Below, in pieces: positions 53,256 to 61,946 of a stretch of 63,920 bases of DNA; the first letter of the stretch is position 1, and every line of letters starts with the position of its first letter. The stretch covers positions 1-63,920 of the forward strand of contig JAEYJO010000034.1 of the NCBI GenBank assembly GCA_023408815.1, given 5' to 3'. The position numbers were made by a program, and so were the translations under genes. Below the pieces are notes generated by a model that was not told where the DNA came from, searched no databases, and worked only from the letters and a program-made list of their open reading frames with translations. The stretch comes from Bacillota bacterium (GTDB lineage: Bacteria; Bacillota; Clostridia; Lachnospirales; Lachnospiraceae).

Positions 53256-54560
53256 ATGGGTGTAAGATTAAAAAATATGATGAAAAGTTTATTTAGGAAA
53301 ATCGTTTTTCATTATAAAAAGCATCCAATACTTTTATGTCTGGTTCTTAGCTTTGTTATTTTTACCATTCCGGCTGCCTTGGTTTTTATTTCAGAGATAT
53401 TAAATCATAGGGTAGATCAGGATGATTTGTACATGTATTTTATTATTTTTATCCTTATTTGGATATTCATTGCGATACCCCTGGTGCTGACGGTAATAAA
53501 TATGGCTGCCTTGTTTTTTAAAAAGCCCTCTTTGGAGCTTTCGAAAAGCAGCAGGAGGATTGAGGCGCTTACCATCTTTCTTGGAATTGCTTATACAGCC
53601 ATCTATGCGGGTTCGGGTTTTTCTAATATAACCTTTCATGATTGGTGGATTGAGATCTGGAATTTGGAAAAGCATTCTCCTATTCTTACGGAGGCTCTGC
53701 CTACCATAATAGCGATCATCAGTCTTTCTATGCTGGGATATATCATCGTTCGCTATGGCAGGCTGGAAAAACTGCCGCCTTTAGTACTTACCTTCTGTAT
53801 TGCCGGCATGTATTTGGGAGCGGCACAGTGTGTTCTTTGGATCGTGCAAATATGGGAAATAGAATATGACAGCATATTTTTTAGTTTATTGCCGTTTAAT
53901 TTTATTCTTATCGTATTTAAAACGATAAAGGAACTTATATTCAGATGGCAGGAACTTCGGGCTGCGGATACAAGTCAGACAAAAGAATCCCTTTCTTTTA
54001 TCCAGTCATGGCTCATGAATTCATCCAAATGGCCAGTCATCGGACTGATACTTATCCTTCCGCTCCTGGGAATTCTGATTGTAATCCTGATGCTGTTCGG
54101 ACAGGCGCCGGACAGTTTTATAAAGGCCTGGACAGAGACAGCTGATTGGAGTTTGTCCAAAAGAATAGCTCCGCAGAACGTTATGCAAGACGAACACTAT
54201 TTATGTACGGTAGCAGCGGGCGGACATAAGAGGGTGGTGAAGCCTCTGCGGCTTGGGGTGAGGCACGGACACGAGGTCATTGTTAATAGACAGCTTTGCG
54301 TTGCAAATGCATTCGAACAGATTCTTGAGGAAAAGGCTCCCCGTCTGCACGGAGTGATAAGAGGTGCTTACGATAGATACGGTTATCCGATTGCTAAGAA
54401 TATCAAATCGCCGTTTATGGCGGATTTTATCTATTATATTATGAAACCGGCGGAATGGTTTTTTCTGATGATCATTTACCTTTGTGACAGCAAGCCGGAG
54501 AATAGAATCGCACTGCAGTATATTCCCAAACCTCATATGAGGATTGAGAAAATAAATTAG
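53256..54560 (+). CDS. DUF6688-like multi-spanning membrane protein
   Basis: A 434-residue protein with about eight membrane segments in the first 290 residues. A conserved cytoplasmic-type domain follows (LCTVAAGGHKRVVKPLRLGVRHG, then VNRQLCVANAFEQ). I recall this C-terminal pattern as DUF6688, with moderate certainty. Function unknown. The ATG at 53256 is 9 nt after GGGGAGA. It is 24 bp upstream of an ABC binding-protein gene, so it is probably co-transcribed with that transporter. Confidence 0.75.
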   Translation: MGVRLKNMMKSLFRKIVFHYKKHPILLCLVLSFVIFTIPAALVFISEILNHRVDQDDLYMYFIIFILIWIFIAIPLVLTVINMAALFFKKPSLELSKSSRRIEALTIFLGIAYTAIYAGSGFSNITFHDWWIEIWNLEKHSPILTEALPTIIAIISLSMLGYIIVRYGRLEKLPPLVLTFCIAGMYLGAAQCVLWIVQIWEIEYDSIFFSLLPFNFILIVFKTIKELIFRWQELRAADTSQTKESLSFIQSWLMNSSKWPVIGLILILPLLGILIVILMLFGQAPDSFIKAWTETADWSLSKRIAPQNVMQDEHYLCTVAAGGHKRVVKPLRLGVRHGHEVIVNRQLCVANAFEQILEEKAPRLHGVIRGAYDRYGYPIAKNIKSPFMADFIYYIMKPAEWFFLMIIYLCDSKPENRIALQYIPKPHMRIEKIN

Positions 54561-54584
54561 TAAATAGTAAGGAAGGGAAGAATT

Positions 54585-55721
54585 ATGAAAAAATTATTGA
54601 TGTTACCTATAAGTTTGGCTTTGTGCCTCACACTAATAACGGGCTGCGGCAGCCAGACGGGAAGTCCCTCGGAGGTTCAGCCGACGGAAACCTCCGAGGC
54701 GGAGAGTCAGGTTTCCGGAGAAGAGACTCAGGAAGAAGAGGACTCTTCCAAGGAGAAGGAAGGGCTTGTTTCCGAAGAGACTGCGGACATATCCGATACG
54801 ACAGATACAGCGGTTCGGGTCATGGCACTGAAAGGGCCTACGGCTATGGGCTTAGTAGAGCTTATGGATGAAAGCGAATCCGGTGCTGTGAACGGGAACG
54901 ATTATGAGTTCACCATTGCGGCTTCTGCGGATGAAGTAACTCCCAAGCTGGTTCAGGGAGAGGCGGACATCGCGGCAGTCCCGGCTAATCTGGCTTCGGT
55001 GCTTTATAACAATACGGAAGGACAGGTACAGGTGTTGGCTATCAATACCTTAGGGGTGCTTTATATTGTGGATACGGGGGATACGGTACATTCGGCGGCG
55101 GATTTGAAAGGAAAAACCATATATGCCAGCGGAAAAGGCGCAACCCCGGAATATGCAATAGACTATATTCTTATGAAAAATGGAATAGACCCGGAAAAAG
55201 ATGTAACGATAGAATGGAAATCGGAACATGCGGAATGTGTGGCGGCGCTTGCGGCCTCTGAAGATGGAGGTATCGCTCTGCTTCCTCAGCCCTTCGTTAC
55301 CATAGCGCAGACACAGGATGACAGAATACGTATTGCGCTTGATCTGACAGAGGAGTGGGACAAGCTGCAAAAGGATGAGGAGACGCCCAGTGCCCTCCTT
55401 ACCGGGGTCGTTGTGGCGAGAACCGATTTCATAGAGGAGCATCCCGAGGCAATAAGTGCTTTTATGGATTCCTATAAGAAATCTGTAGATTACGTAAATG
55501 GAAATATGGAGGAAGCAGCAAAGCTTATCGAGAAGTTTGATATCGTTCCTGCCGCTGTAGCACAAAAGGCGCTGCCGTATTGCAATATTACGTTTATCGA
55601 AGGAGCGGAAATGAAGGATAAGCTTTCGGGATATCTGAGCGTATTGTTGGAACAGAATGAAAAGTCCGTGGGAGGAGAGATTCCGGCTGATGACTTTTAC
55701 TATGAAAGACAAGGGAAATAA
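54585..55721 (+). CDS. SsuA/ThiY-type ABC substrate-binding lipoprotein
   Basis: A 378-residue NMT1/THI5-like binding protein. The lipobox is LITGC near residue 22. A Glu/Ser-rich linker (about 25-75) precedes the two-lobed domain, where PKLVQGEADIAAVPANLASV and GKGATPEYAIDYIL are typical. Relatives bind pyrimidine precursors, sulfonates or nitrate-like ligands; no TPP riboswitch is visible here. It ends inside the start of the permease gene. Confidence 0.92.
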   Translation: MKKLLMLPISLALCLTLITGCGSQTGSPSEVQPTETSEAESQVSGEETQEEEDSSKEKEGLVSEETADISDTTDTAVRVMALKGPTAMGLVELMDESESGAVNGNDYEFTIAASADEVTPKLVQGEADIAAVPANLASVLYNNTEGQVQVLAINTLGVLYIVDTGDTVHSAADLKGKTIYASGKGATPEYAIDYILMKNGIDPEKDVTIEWKSEHAECVAALAASEDGGIALLPQPFVTIAQTQDDRIRIALDLTEEWDKLQKDEETPSALLTGVVVARTDFIEEHPEAISAFMDSYKKSVDYVNGNMEEAAKLIEKFDIVPAAVAQKALPYCNITFIEGAEMKDKLSGYLSVLLEQNEKSVGGEIPADDFYYERQGK

Positions 55722-56460
55722 GTCAAATATAAAAATATGGGCTGTTTTGCTCTGGCTGCTTGTGTGGGAGATAGCGGCGCGTTCTATCGGTCAGGAGATA
55801 CTTTTGGTATCTCCTGCTGTTGTATTGTTTAAATTTCTGCAATTGTCCTTTACCTTCTCGTTCTGGCAATCCATTGTCTTTTCTCTCTTTCGTATCATCG
55901 GAGGATTTTTGTTAGCTTTATGTGCCGGAATGATATTGGCAGCAATCAGCTCCGTAAACACCTTTATTAAGGAACTGATACGACCTCTTATGGCGGTAAT
56001 AAAAGCAGTGCCCGTAGCATCCTTTATTATCCTCGTATTGATATGGGTGCCTTCCCGCAATTTGTCGGTAGTTATTTCTTTTCTCATGGTATTGCCGGTG
56101 GTATATCAAAATATTTTGGGGGGTATAGAGAGTATGGACCGGCAGCTTCTGGAAATGGCTCAGGTCTTTCAAGTACCTTATGGAAGGCGCCTCAGATATA
56201 TATATCTTTCCCAGATCATGCCCTTTTTTAAGACGGCGGCCTCTCTGTCTCTGGGACTATGCTGGAAGGCGGGGATTGCAGCGGAGGTGATAGGCATTCC
56301 GAAGGGCTCTATCGGAGAAAAGTTATATGAAGCGAAGATTTACTTGCAGACCCCTGATTTATTTGCATGGACACTCAGCATTGTCCTTTTGAGTGTGGGT
56401 TTCGAGAAAATATTTCTTCTTTTTGTGGATAAGTTGGTTAAAAAGATGGAGAGAGGTTGA
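55690..56460 (+). CDS. SsuC/ThiX-type ABC permease
   Basis: A 256-residue permease with about six membrane segments. The ATPase-contact loop is ESMDRQLLEMAQVFQVPYGRR. The ATG at 55690 is preferred, about 10 nt after GGAGGAGAG. A second ATG at 55702 and an upstream start at 55657 are less well supported. It overlaps the binding-protein gene by 32 nt. Confidence 0.92.
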   Translation: MTFTMKDKGNKSNIKIWAVLLWLLVWEIAARSIGQEILLVSPAVVLFKFLQLSFTFSFWQSIVFSLFRIIGGFLLALCAGMILAAISSVNTFIKELIRPLMAVIKAVPVASFIILVLIWVPSRNLSVVISFLMVLPVVYQNILGGIESMDRQLLEMAQVFQVPYGRRLRYIYLSQIMPFFKTAASLSLGLCWKAGIAAEVIGIPKGSIGEKLYEAKIYLQTPDLFAWTLSIVLLSVGFEKIFLLFVDKLVKKMERG

Positions 56461-56483
56461 AAACCCAAGGAGAGCCATAAGAA

Positions 56484-57074
56484 ATGAATATTGAAATTAT
56501 TAATGTGTCAAAAAAGTACGGGAAAAAAGAAGTACTTCGTAACTTTTCCATGAAAATAAAAGAGGGAACAGTTACTTCTATTATGGCGCCCTCCGGCGCA
56601 GGCAAGACAACGCTTCTCAGAATTCTGGCGGGGCTTGAGAAGGCGGATGAGGGATGCGTCATAGGAATGGAAGACAAAAGGATCGGCATGGTCTTTCAAG
56701 AGGACAGGCTTTGTGAGAATCTGAATGCAGTTTCCAATATCCGTCTGGTATGCGATAGGGGGATAACAGTGCGGCAGATCGAGGAGGAACTGCAAATGGT
56801 AGGTCTTTCGGGAAGTGAAAGGCAGCCCGTCAGGGAATTATCCGGCGGTATGCGCAGAAGAATCGCTCTGGTACGGGCCTTGCTGTCTTCCTATGATATT
56901 TTGATTCTGGATGAGCCTTTTAAAGGGCTGGATGAACACAAAAAAAATGAAGTCATGAGCTATACCTTGGAAAAAAGTATGGGTAAGACGGTTATATTGG
57001 TAACCCACGATGAAAATGAAGCGAAATTTATGGATGGAAAAATAATATTTCTGAATTACGGAAATCATGGATAA
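56484..57074 (+). CDS. ABC transporter ATP-binding protein (short, SsuB/ThiZ type)
   Basis: A 196-residue ATPase with Walker A APSGAGKTTLLRILAG, signature LSGGMRRRIALVRALL and Walker B ILILDEPFKGLD. It is shorter than the usual 240-260 residues, ending soon after the H-loop VTHDENEA, but all catalytic motifs are present. It completes the binding protein/permease/ATPase set. Confidence 0.94.
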   Translation: MNIEIINVSKKYGKKEVLRNFSMKIKEGTVTSIMAPSGAGKTTLLRILAGLEKADEGCVIGMEDKRIGMVFQEDRLCENLNAVSNIRLVCDRGITVRQIEEELQMVGLSGSERQPVRELSGGMRRRIALVRALLSSYDILILDEPFKGLDEHKKNEVMSYTLEKSMGKTVILVTHDENEAKFMDGKIIFLNYGNHG

Positions 57075-57160
57075 AATGGATGGTTTTGAAATCTTTTATT
57101 CTATAACGAAGCGGAGGAAAGTACATATAATAATATAACTTAAATATTAAGGATATATCT

Positions 57161-57985
57161 ATGTTCTATATCAGCTCCTCAGATAATGTAAAAATAGCAG
57201 TATATAATTATGATTGCGGCGGGACTCATACGGTTTTTCTTATTCACGGCTGGCCGCTCTCCCATAAAATCTACGAATATCAGGTAGAAAGATTAATTGC
57301 CTGTGGCTATCGGGTAGTGACACTTGACTTAAGAGGCTTTGGCAACTCCGATGCTCCGGCCTGCGGTTATTCCTATGATCGGATGGCAGCGGATATTTAT
57401 GGAATTATTACGACGCTGCGCCTTACGGATATTGTCTTGACAGGATTCTCCATGGGTGGAGCAATCGCCTTACGGTACATGAACATATATCAGGGATACG
57501 GAGTAAAGCAGTTGATTCTGTTAGCGGCAGCGGCTCCTTCATGGACGCAGCGCCCCGGTTATCCTTATGGACTTACGAGAAGTTATGTGGATGGATTAAT
57601 TGAGCAGGTATGTACCGACAGGCCGAAGCTTGCTTATGAATTTACTCATAACCAGTTATTTGCGTGTCCTCAAAGCGAGGCAGCTAAAAATTGGTTTGAG
57701 GATATAGCGCTTTCCGCATCGGGAATCGGTACTTTAAAAACAGCAATTTCCCTTCGGGATGAGGACGGGAGAAAGGATCTGGCAGCAGTATCGGTACCTA
57801 CTGCAATAATACATGGTGCCAAAGATATTGTTGTATCCAATGACCTCGTGAGAATTCAGCATATGAGCATTCGAGGTTCCAAGCTGTATACTCTTGAAAA
57901 TAGCGGGCACGGAATCATGTATGATGAATTGGACAAATTTAACCGGATATTTATTAATGTTATTGAGGAGTTGCATCCAGCTTGA
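57161..57985 (+). CDS. Alpha/beta hydrolase (chloroperoxidase/esterase-like)
   Basis: A 274-residue hydrolase. The oxyanion region is HGWPLSH, and LDLRGFGNSDAP is typical of the non-haem chloroperoxidase/esterase group. The nucleophile is Ser in GFSMGGA. The acid is Asp in HGAKDIVV and the base is His in NSGHGIM. The substrate is not predictable. It has its own leader and stands between the ABC system and the exonuclease gene. Confidence 0.9.
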   Translation: MFYISSSDNVKIAVYNYDCGGTHTVFLIHGWPLSHKIYEYQVERLIACGYRVVTLDLRGFGNSDAPACGYSYDRMAADIYGIITTLRLTDIVLTGFSMGGAIALRYMNIYQGYGVKQLILLAAAAPSWTQRPGYPYGLTRSYVDGLIEQVCTDRPKLAYEFTHNQLFACPQSEAAKNWFEDIALSASGIGTLKTAISLRDEDGRKDLAAVSVPTAIIHGAKDIVVSNDLVRIQHMSIRGSKLYTLENSGHGIMYDELDKFNRIFINVIEELHPA

Positions 57986-58066
57986 CATTTGTATTAAAAG
58001 TATTCAAAATAAAAGAAATGGACATCTTAGGATTAGGACTGTTTTGCAAAGGAAAAGGTATTTGAC

Positions 58067-59017
58067 ATGAATTATATAGTGTTTGATTTAGAGTGGAATC
58101 AAAGCAATACCGGAAAAGATGAAGAAGTAAAAACCGTCCCTTTTGAAATTATAGAAATTGGCGCTTTGAAACTGAACGACAATTTTGAAATTACCGGGGA
58201 GTTCAACCGGTTGATAAAGCCTCAGATATATCATGAAATGCACCATATTACGAAGAAATTGATACATTTGCAGATAGAAGAGCTGGAAAACGAGAGTTTT
58301 TTTATTGAGGTCATACATGATTTTCTCACATGGTGCGGAACGGATTATATGTTTTGTACTTGGGGGCCTTTGGATTTGACGGAACTTCAACGGAATATGC
58401 GCTATTACGATATGCCGCTGCTTTCGGACAGGCCGCTGAAATTTTATGACGTGCAAAAGTTATTCAGCATCGGCTTCGAAGACAAGAAGTCCAGAAGAAC
58501 CTTGGAGTATGCTATCGATTTTCTGAATATAGGAAAGGACATTCCCTTTCACAGAGCTTTCAGCGATGCATATTATACTGCAAAAGTACTGGCACATATC
58601 AACAGGGAACTGCTCAGCAATTTTTCATTTGATGTTTTTGTGGCACCGGCGAGCAAGAAAGAAGAAGTGTATGCGGTGTTTGATAATTATACGAAGTACA
58701 TTTCCAGAGAATTTGACAGCAAGCAGGATGTGCTGGATGACAGGGAAATTATGAGTACCAAGTGCTATCTTTGCCGGAAGAATATCAAGCGCAAAATTAA
58801 GTGGTTTACTCCTAACGGAAAGCATTACTACAGTGTTGGATATTGCAACAATCACGGTTTCATGAAAGCCAAAGTACGTATCAAGAAATCGGAGAGCGAT
58901 AAGGTATATGCTATAAAGACCACGAAATTTATATCAGAAGAGGATGTACTCGAAATCAAAGAGAAGCAGGGACGGGCGAGACAGCAGAAAAAAGAAAGAA
59001 ATAAGTACGGAAGGTAA
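58067..59017 (+). CDS. DEDDh 3'-5' exonuclease with C-terminal zinc-ribbon-like region
   Basis: A 316-residue protein. The exonuclease fold has Asp and Glu in FDLEWNQ, Asp in GPLDLTEL, and the His and Asp in FHRAFSDAYYTA. This resembles the ERI-1/KapD branch of RNase T-like enzymes. A C-terminal segment (about 225-262) with CYLCRK and YCNNH could bind zinc. The tail is Lys/Arg-rich. The RNA or DNA substrate is unknown. Confidence 0.9.
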   Translation: MNYIVFDLEWNQSNTGKDEEVKTVPFEIIEIGALKLNDNFEITGEFNRLIKPQIYHEMHHITKKLIHLQIEELENESFFIEVIHDFLTWCGTDYMFCTWGPLDLTELQRNMRYYDMPLLSDRPLKFYDVQKLFSIGFEDKKSRRTLEYAIDFLNIGKDIPFHRAFSDAYYTAKVLAHINRELLSNFSFDVFVAPASKKEEVYAVFDNYTKYISREFDSKQDVLDDREIMSTKCYLCRKNIKRKIKWFTPNGKHYYSVGYCNNHGFMKAKVRIKKSESDKVYAIKTTKFISEEDVLEIKEKQGRARQQKKERNKYGR

Positions 59018-59024
59018 ACAAAAT

Positions 59025-59135
59025 ATAGTTCATTCGCAACACGCTCTCGCTTGGATGAAGTACGTAGTGGTACATAAGACCCTAAAATACAGGGCCTAAG
59101 TACCATCGACTTCATACAGTTGCTCATTGAACTAT
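59025..59135. repeat. Large imperfect palindrome between convergent genes
   Basis: Outer arms ATAGTTCA (59025-59032) and TGAACTAT (59128-59135) are followed inward by GCAAC/GTTGC, ATGAAGT/ACTTCAT, GTGGTAC/GTACCAT and CCCT/AGGG. Unequal internal loops of 14/3, 5/2 and 1/0 nt separate the stems. It spans the whole spacer between the exonuclease and carboxypeptidase genes. It may be a bidirectional terminator, a structured RNA or a decayed palindromic element. Confidence 0.75.
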
Positions 59136-59185
59136 GTTCTGTATCACTATAGCCAAGTCTGTGTATGTGCAAATTGCCGAAGCTT

Positions 59186-60700
59186 CTAAAAATCAAAATC
59201 TTTGTATTGGGAGCGCATTCTATCCTTTCGTCTGCTTTTTCTCCGCAGGCGATTTCTGCGTCTTTTGGCGAAACTGTAATTCTGTATGACAGATTTCACT
59301 ATGAATAAGAGAATTAATACGCCCGCCACGATAAGAATAAAGGATAGGACTCTTTTCACATTGACAAATATAACATTCTCCTGAGGATCCTCACTGTCTG
59401 CTTCCGTCGCGTCGGAAGCGGTGCCTTCTATGGAGGTGTCGAAATCGTAAGAGGATTCCGTGTTAAGAGCGATATCTACAGTCGCGTTTCCTACGTATAC
59501 GCCGTTATAAGTATAATCGATTTTAGCAATCTGGCTGTCGCTCTCGACATCATAAGAAATAGAAGATTGTGTATCCTGGAAGACTGCCGTCTTCGGGAGT
59601 ACGATATAGCTGTCCTTGTTGAGGGACAGAACCGGTTTGGAATTGCCGAAGATGTCGTTGTCTGTCTGGAAAAAATCGGCGTTGTTTATGTCATAGTTTG
59701 TTTCGTTCTCCGATACATTGACGATTTCAAAATTGCTGAAGCCGTATTGAAACAAATCTACCGTATCTGTAAACTGTTTGGGGGACTCCTCCTTCATAAT
59801 AACACAGATGAGCTTCATGCCGTTCCGCTCCGCACAGCTTACCAGAGTCTGTCTGGCGTTATCTGTATAACCGGTCTTGCCGCCGATGATCCCTTCACAG
59901 GGATATTCGTTATTCACGATCTTATGGTGCGTGCGAAGGATGAAGTCGTCGGGCTGGGTGGCGGTAGGCTCGAAATGATAAGAAGGCATACCTGATATTT
60001 TTGCCAGGAGTTCGTTCTTGTAAAAAGCCCGGGCGATGGTGGCGAGATCATAAGCGGAAGTATAGTGGTCGTCGTCGTGCAGGCCGTTAGCGTTGACGAA
60101 ATGAGAATCGGTACAGCCGAGCTCTTTGGCCTTTTCATTCATCATTTCTGCAAAGCCCTCTATGCTGCCGCCCACATGCTCCGCAACCGCATTGGCAACC
60201 TCATTGGCTGACCCGATAAGGATTCCGTATAAGCATTCCTCCATAGTAATAGACTGTCCTTCGTCCATACCCATATTCGAGCTTCCTCTGGGAATGGAGA
60301 AAACGGCGTTGCGGGAGAAGGTGACCATTTCGTCCAGAGAGGAATTCTCCGCTGCTATCAAGCAGGTAAGAATCTTGGTAGTGCTGGCAGGATATAATTG
60401 CTCATGAATGTTCTTGCTGTATAGGATTGTTCCCGTATTAGCTTCCATGACAATGGCCGATTCGGCGCCGATTTGAGGACCTGCGGGCCAGTTCTCTATT
60501 TCGTTGGACTGGATGGGAAGGGTTTTTCTATTCTCCATGGCCTGAGTAAGCTCGTCCAGACTGGCTGCCTGTACATATGCAGTATCTGCTGCAAAAGCGG
60601 AGGAAAATATGGCGGCCGACAGAGTAAAAAGACAGAGGTTTTTCTTTAATTTATGAAAATAAAAAGGCTTTTTCTTCAGCCTGAAATGATTAAAAGACAT
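59186..60700 (-). CDS. D-alanyl-D-alanine carboxypeptidase (penicillin-binding protein 5/6 type)
   Basis: A 504-residue peptidoglycan-trimming enzyme of the S11 family. The signal peptide (AAIFSSAFAADTAYVQA region) is followed by the catalytic SxxK as STTK in PASTTKIL, SxN as SANEVAN and KTG as GGKTGYT. A C-terminal beta domain is followed by a membrane segment (about 447-470). A highly basic tail (KRRRNRLRRKSRRKDR) anchors it from the C-terminus, unlike the amphipathic anchor of classical DacA. The ATG follows AGGAGTG. Confidence 0.95.
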   Translation of the reverse strand: MSFNHFRLKKKPFYFHKLKKNLCLFTLSAAIFSSAFAADTAYVQAASLDELTQAMENRKTLPIQSNEIENWPAGPQIGAESAIVMEANTGTILYSKNIHEQLYPASTTKILTCLIAAENSSLDEMVTFSRNAVFSIPRGSSNMGMDEGQSITMEECLYGILIGSANEVANAVAEHVGGSIEGFAEMMNEKAKELGCTDSHFVNANGLHDDDHYTSAYDLATIARAFYKNELLAKISGMPSYHFEPTATQPDDFILRTHHKIVNNEYPCEGIIGGKTGYTDNARQTLVSCAERNGMKLICVIMKEESPKQFTDTVDLFQYGFSNFEIVNVSENETNYDINNADFFQTDNDIFGNSKPVLSLNKDSYIVLPKTAVFQDTQSSISYDVESDSQIAKIDYTYNGVYVGNATVDIALNTESSYDFDTSIEGTASDATEADSEDPQENVIFVNVKRVLSFILIVAGVLILLFIVKSVIQNYSFAKRRRNRLRRKSRRKDRMRSQYKDFDF

Positions 60701-60882
60701 AAAATGACACTCCTATTCAAAATTTAAACATTATTCTAATAATACACTATTTTATCTAAAAACCAAATATAATTACAAAAAAATAATAATATTTAATAAA
60801 TAAATCATCGCGTCCGGTTGGGGCTTTTCATTTATCGCTTTGTGGTGTAAAATGAAGCATAAGAAAATTAAGGAGCAGCTTT

Positions 60883-61524
60883 ATGCGTTTACGGAATATA
60901 TCAGGCTCGAGAGAAATTATCGGTGAAAGCGGATTCGTCATTAGGGAGCCGGAGAAGCAAAAGGGAAGCTGGCGGAATGTCTTTGGTAATGACCAGCCCA
61001 TACACATCGAAATAGGAATGGGAAAAGGGCGTTTTATCATGGATATGGCGAAGGCTCATCCGGACATTAATTATATCGGGATCGAAAAATATTCCAGCGT
61101 TTTGCTGCGGGCAATACAAAAGATGGAGCAGGAGGAAGCTCTGCCAAATATTCGTTTTGTGCGGATGGATGCCGAGACCATTACGGAGGTTTTCGGGGAA
61201 AAGGAGGTGGAAAGGATTTATCTCAATTTTTCCGACCCGTGGCCCAAGGACAGACACGCTAAGCGCCGTCTGCCGTCTAAGGAATTCCTCGCGCGCTATG
61301 ATAAGATACTGACAAAGGAAGGGCATCTGGAATTCAAGACGGACAATAAGGATTTATTCCTATTCGCCTTGGAGGAGTTGGAAAACGCCGGCTGGATAGC
61401 AGAGAAGGTGACCTACGACCTGCACCGGGACGAGGAGATGATGCGGGGAAATATAATGACCGAATATGAAGATAAATTTTCTTCTTTAGGTAATCCTATT
61501 TATAAATATATTATTGTGAGATAG
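60883..61524 (+). CDS. trmB: tRNA (guanine46-N7)-methyltransferase
   Basis: A 213-residue SAM-dependent methyltransferase. The SAM motif is EIGMGKGRFI, followed by NYIGIEKYSSV. The family signature is NFSDPWPKDRHAKRRL. It starts MRLRNISGSRE, with AAGGAGC upstream, and lies 15 bp before the thioredoxin gene. Confidence 0.98.
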   Translation: MRLRNISGSREIIGESGFVIREPEKQKGSWRNVFGNDQPIHIEIGMGKGRFIMDMAKAHPDINYIGIEKYSSVLLRAIQKMEQEEALPNIRFVRMDAETITEVFGEKEVERIYLNFSDPWPKDRHAKRRLPSKEFLARYDKILTKEGHLEFKTDNKDLFLFALEELENAGWIAEKVTYDLHRDEEMMRGNIMTEYEDKFSSLGNPIYKYIIVR

Positions 61525-61539
61525 AAAGAGAGGTTTTAT

Positions 61540-61863
61540 ATGGAATACAAATTTACAACGGCAAATTTTGAGGAAGAGGTCCTGAAATCGGATGTTCCGG
61601 TATTGGTGGATTTTTTTGCAGATTGGTGCGGACCTTGTAAGATGATGGCTCCTGTTGTGGAGGAGCTTGCGAAAGAGCTGGAAGGGAAGGTAAAGATAGG
61701 TAAGTGCAATGTGGACGAGGAAATGGAGGTAGCACAGAAATATCGAGTGATGTCCATACCTACGTTTATCATATTTAAAGGGGGAGAAGCAGTAAGCGTA
61801 ACCGTCGGAGGTGTATCGAAGGCGGATTTAGAGAATAAGCTGCAAGAGGCGCTGACGAAGTAA
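61540..61863 (+). CDS. trxA: Thioredoxin
   Basis: A 107-residue thioredoxin with the active site DWCGPCKMM near residue 30 and the cis-proline loop SIPTFIIF. It is a cytoplasmic disulfide reductase. It follows trmB closely, with its own GAGAGG site. Confidence 0.98.
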   Translation: MEYKFTTANFEEEVLKSDVPVLVDFFADWCGPCKMMAPVVEELAKELEGKVKIGKCNVDEEMEVAQKYRVMSIPTFIIFKGGEAVSVTVGGVSKADLENKLQEALTK

Positions 61864-61883
61864 TTGAAGTTTTAAAGGTTAAG

Positions 61884-61916
61884 AACACTCGCTCAGCGGG
61901 TGTTTCTTGTTGTTTT
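61884..61916 (+). terminator. Intrinsic terminator after trxA
   Basis: AACACTCGC (61884-61892) pairs with GCGGGTGTT (61896-61904) through one wobble around a 3-nt loop. A T-rich tail follows. Confidence 0.85.
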
Positions 61917-61946
61917 CAGCCGGCAGGAAAGGCGTGGATTATTTTA

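Noticed and set aside
54561..54584. TPP riboswitch upstream of the ThiY-like binding protein
   Set aside because: The spacer is 24 bp. The leader at 53185-53255 does not contain the conserved TPP core, so thiamine-precursor uptake is not supported.
55050..55712. A 220-codon minus-strand open frame antisense to the ABC binding protein
   Set aside because: Composition and position show it is a shadow of the real plus-strand gene. There is no ribosome binding site or recognisable domain.
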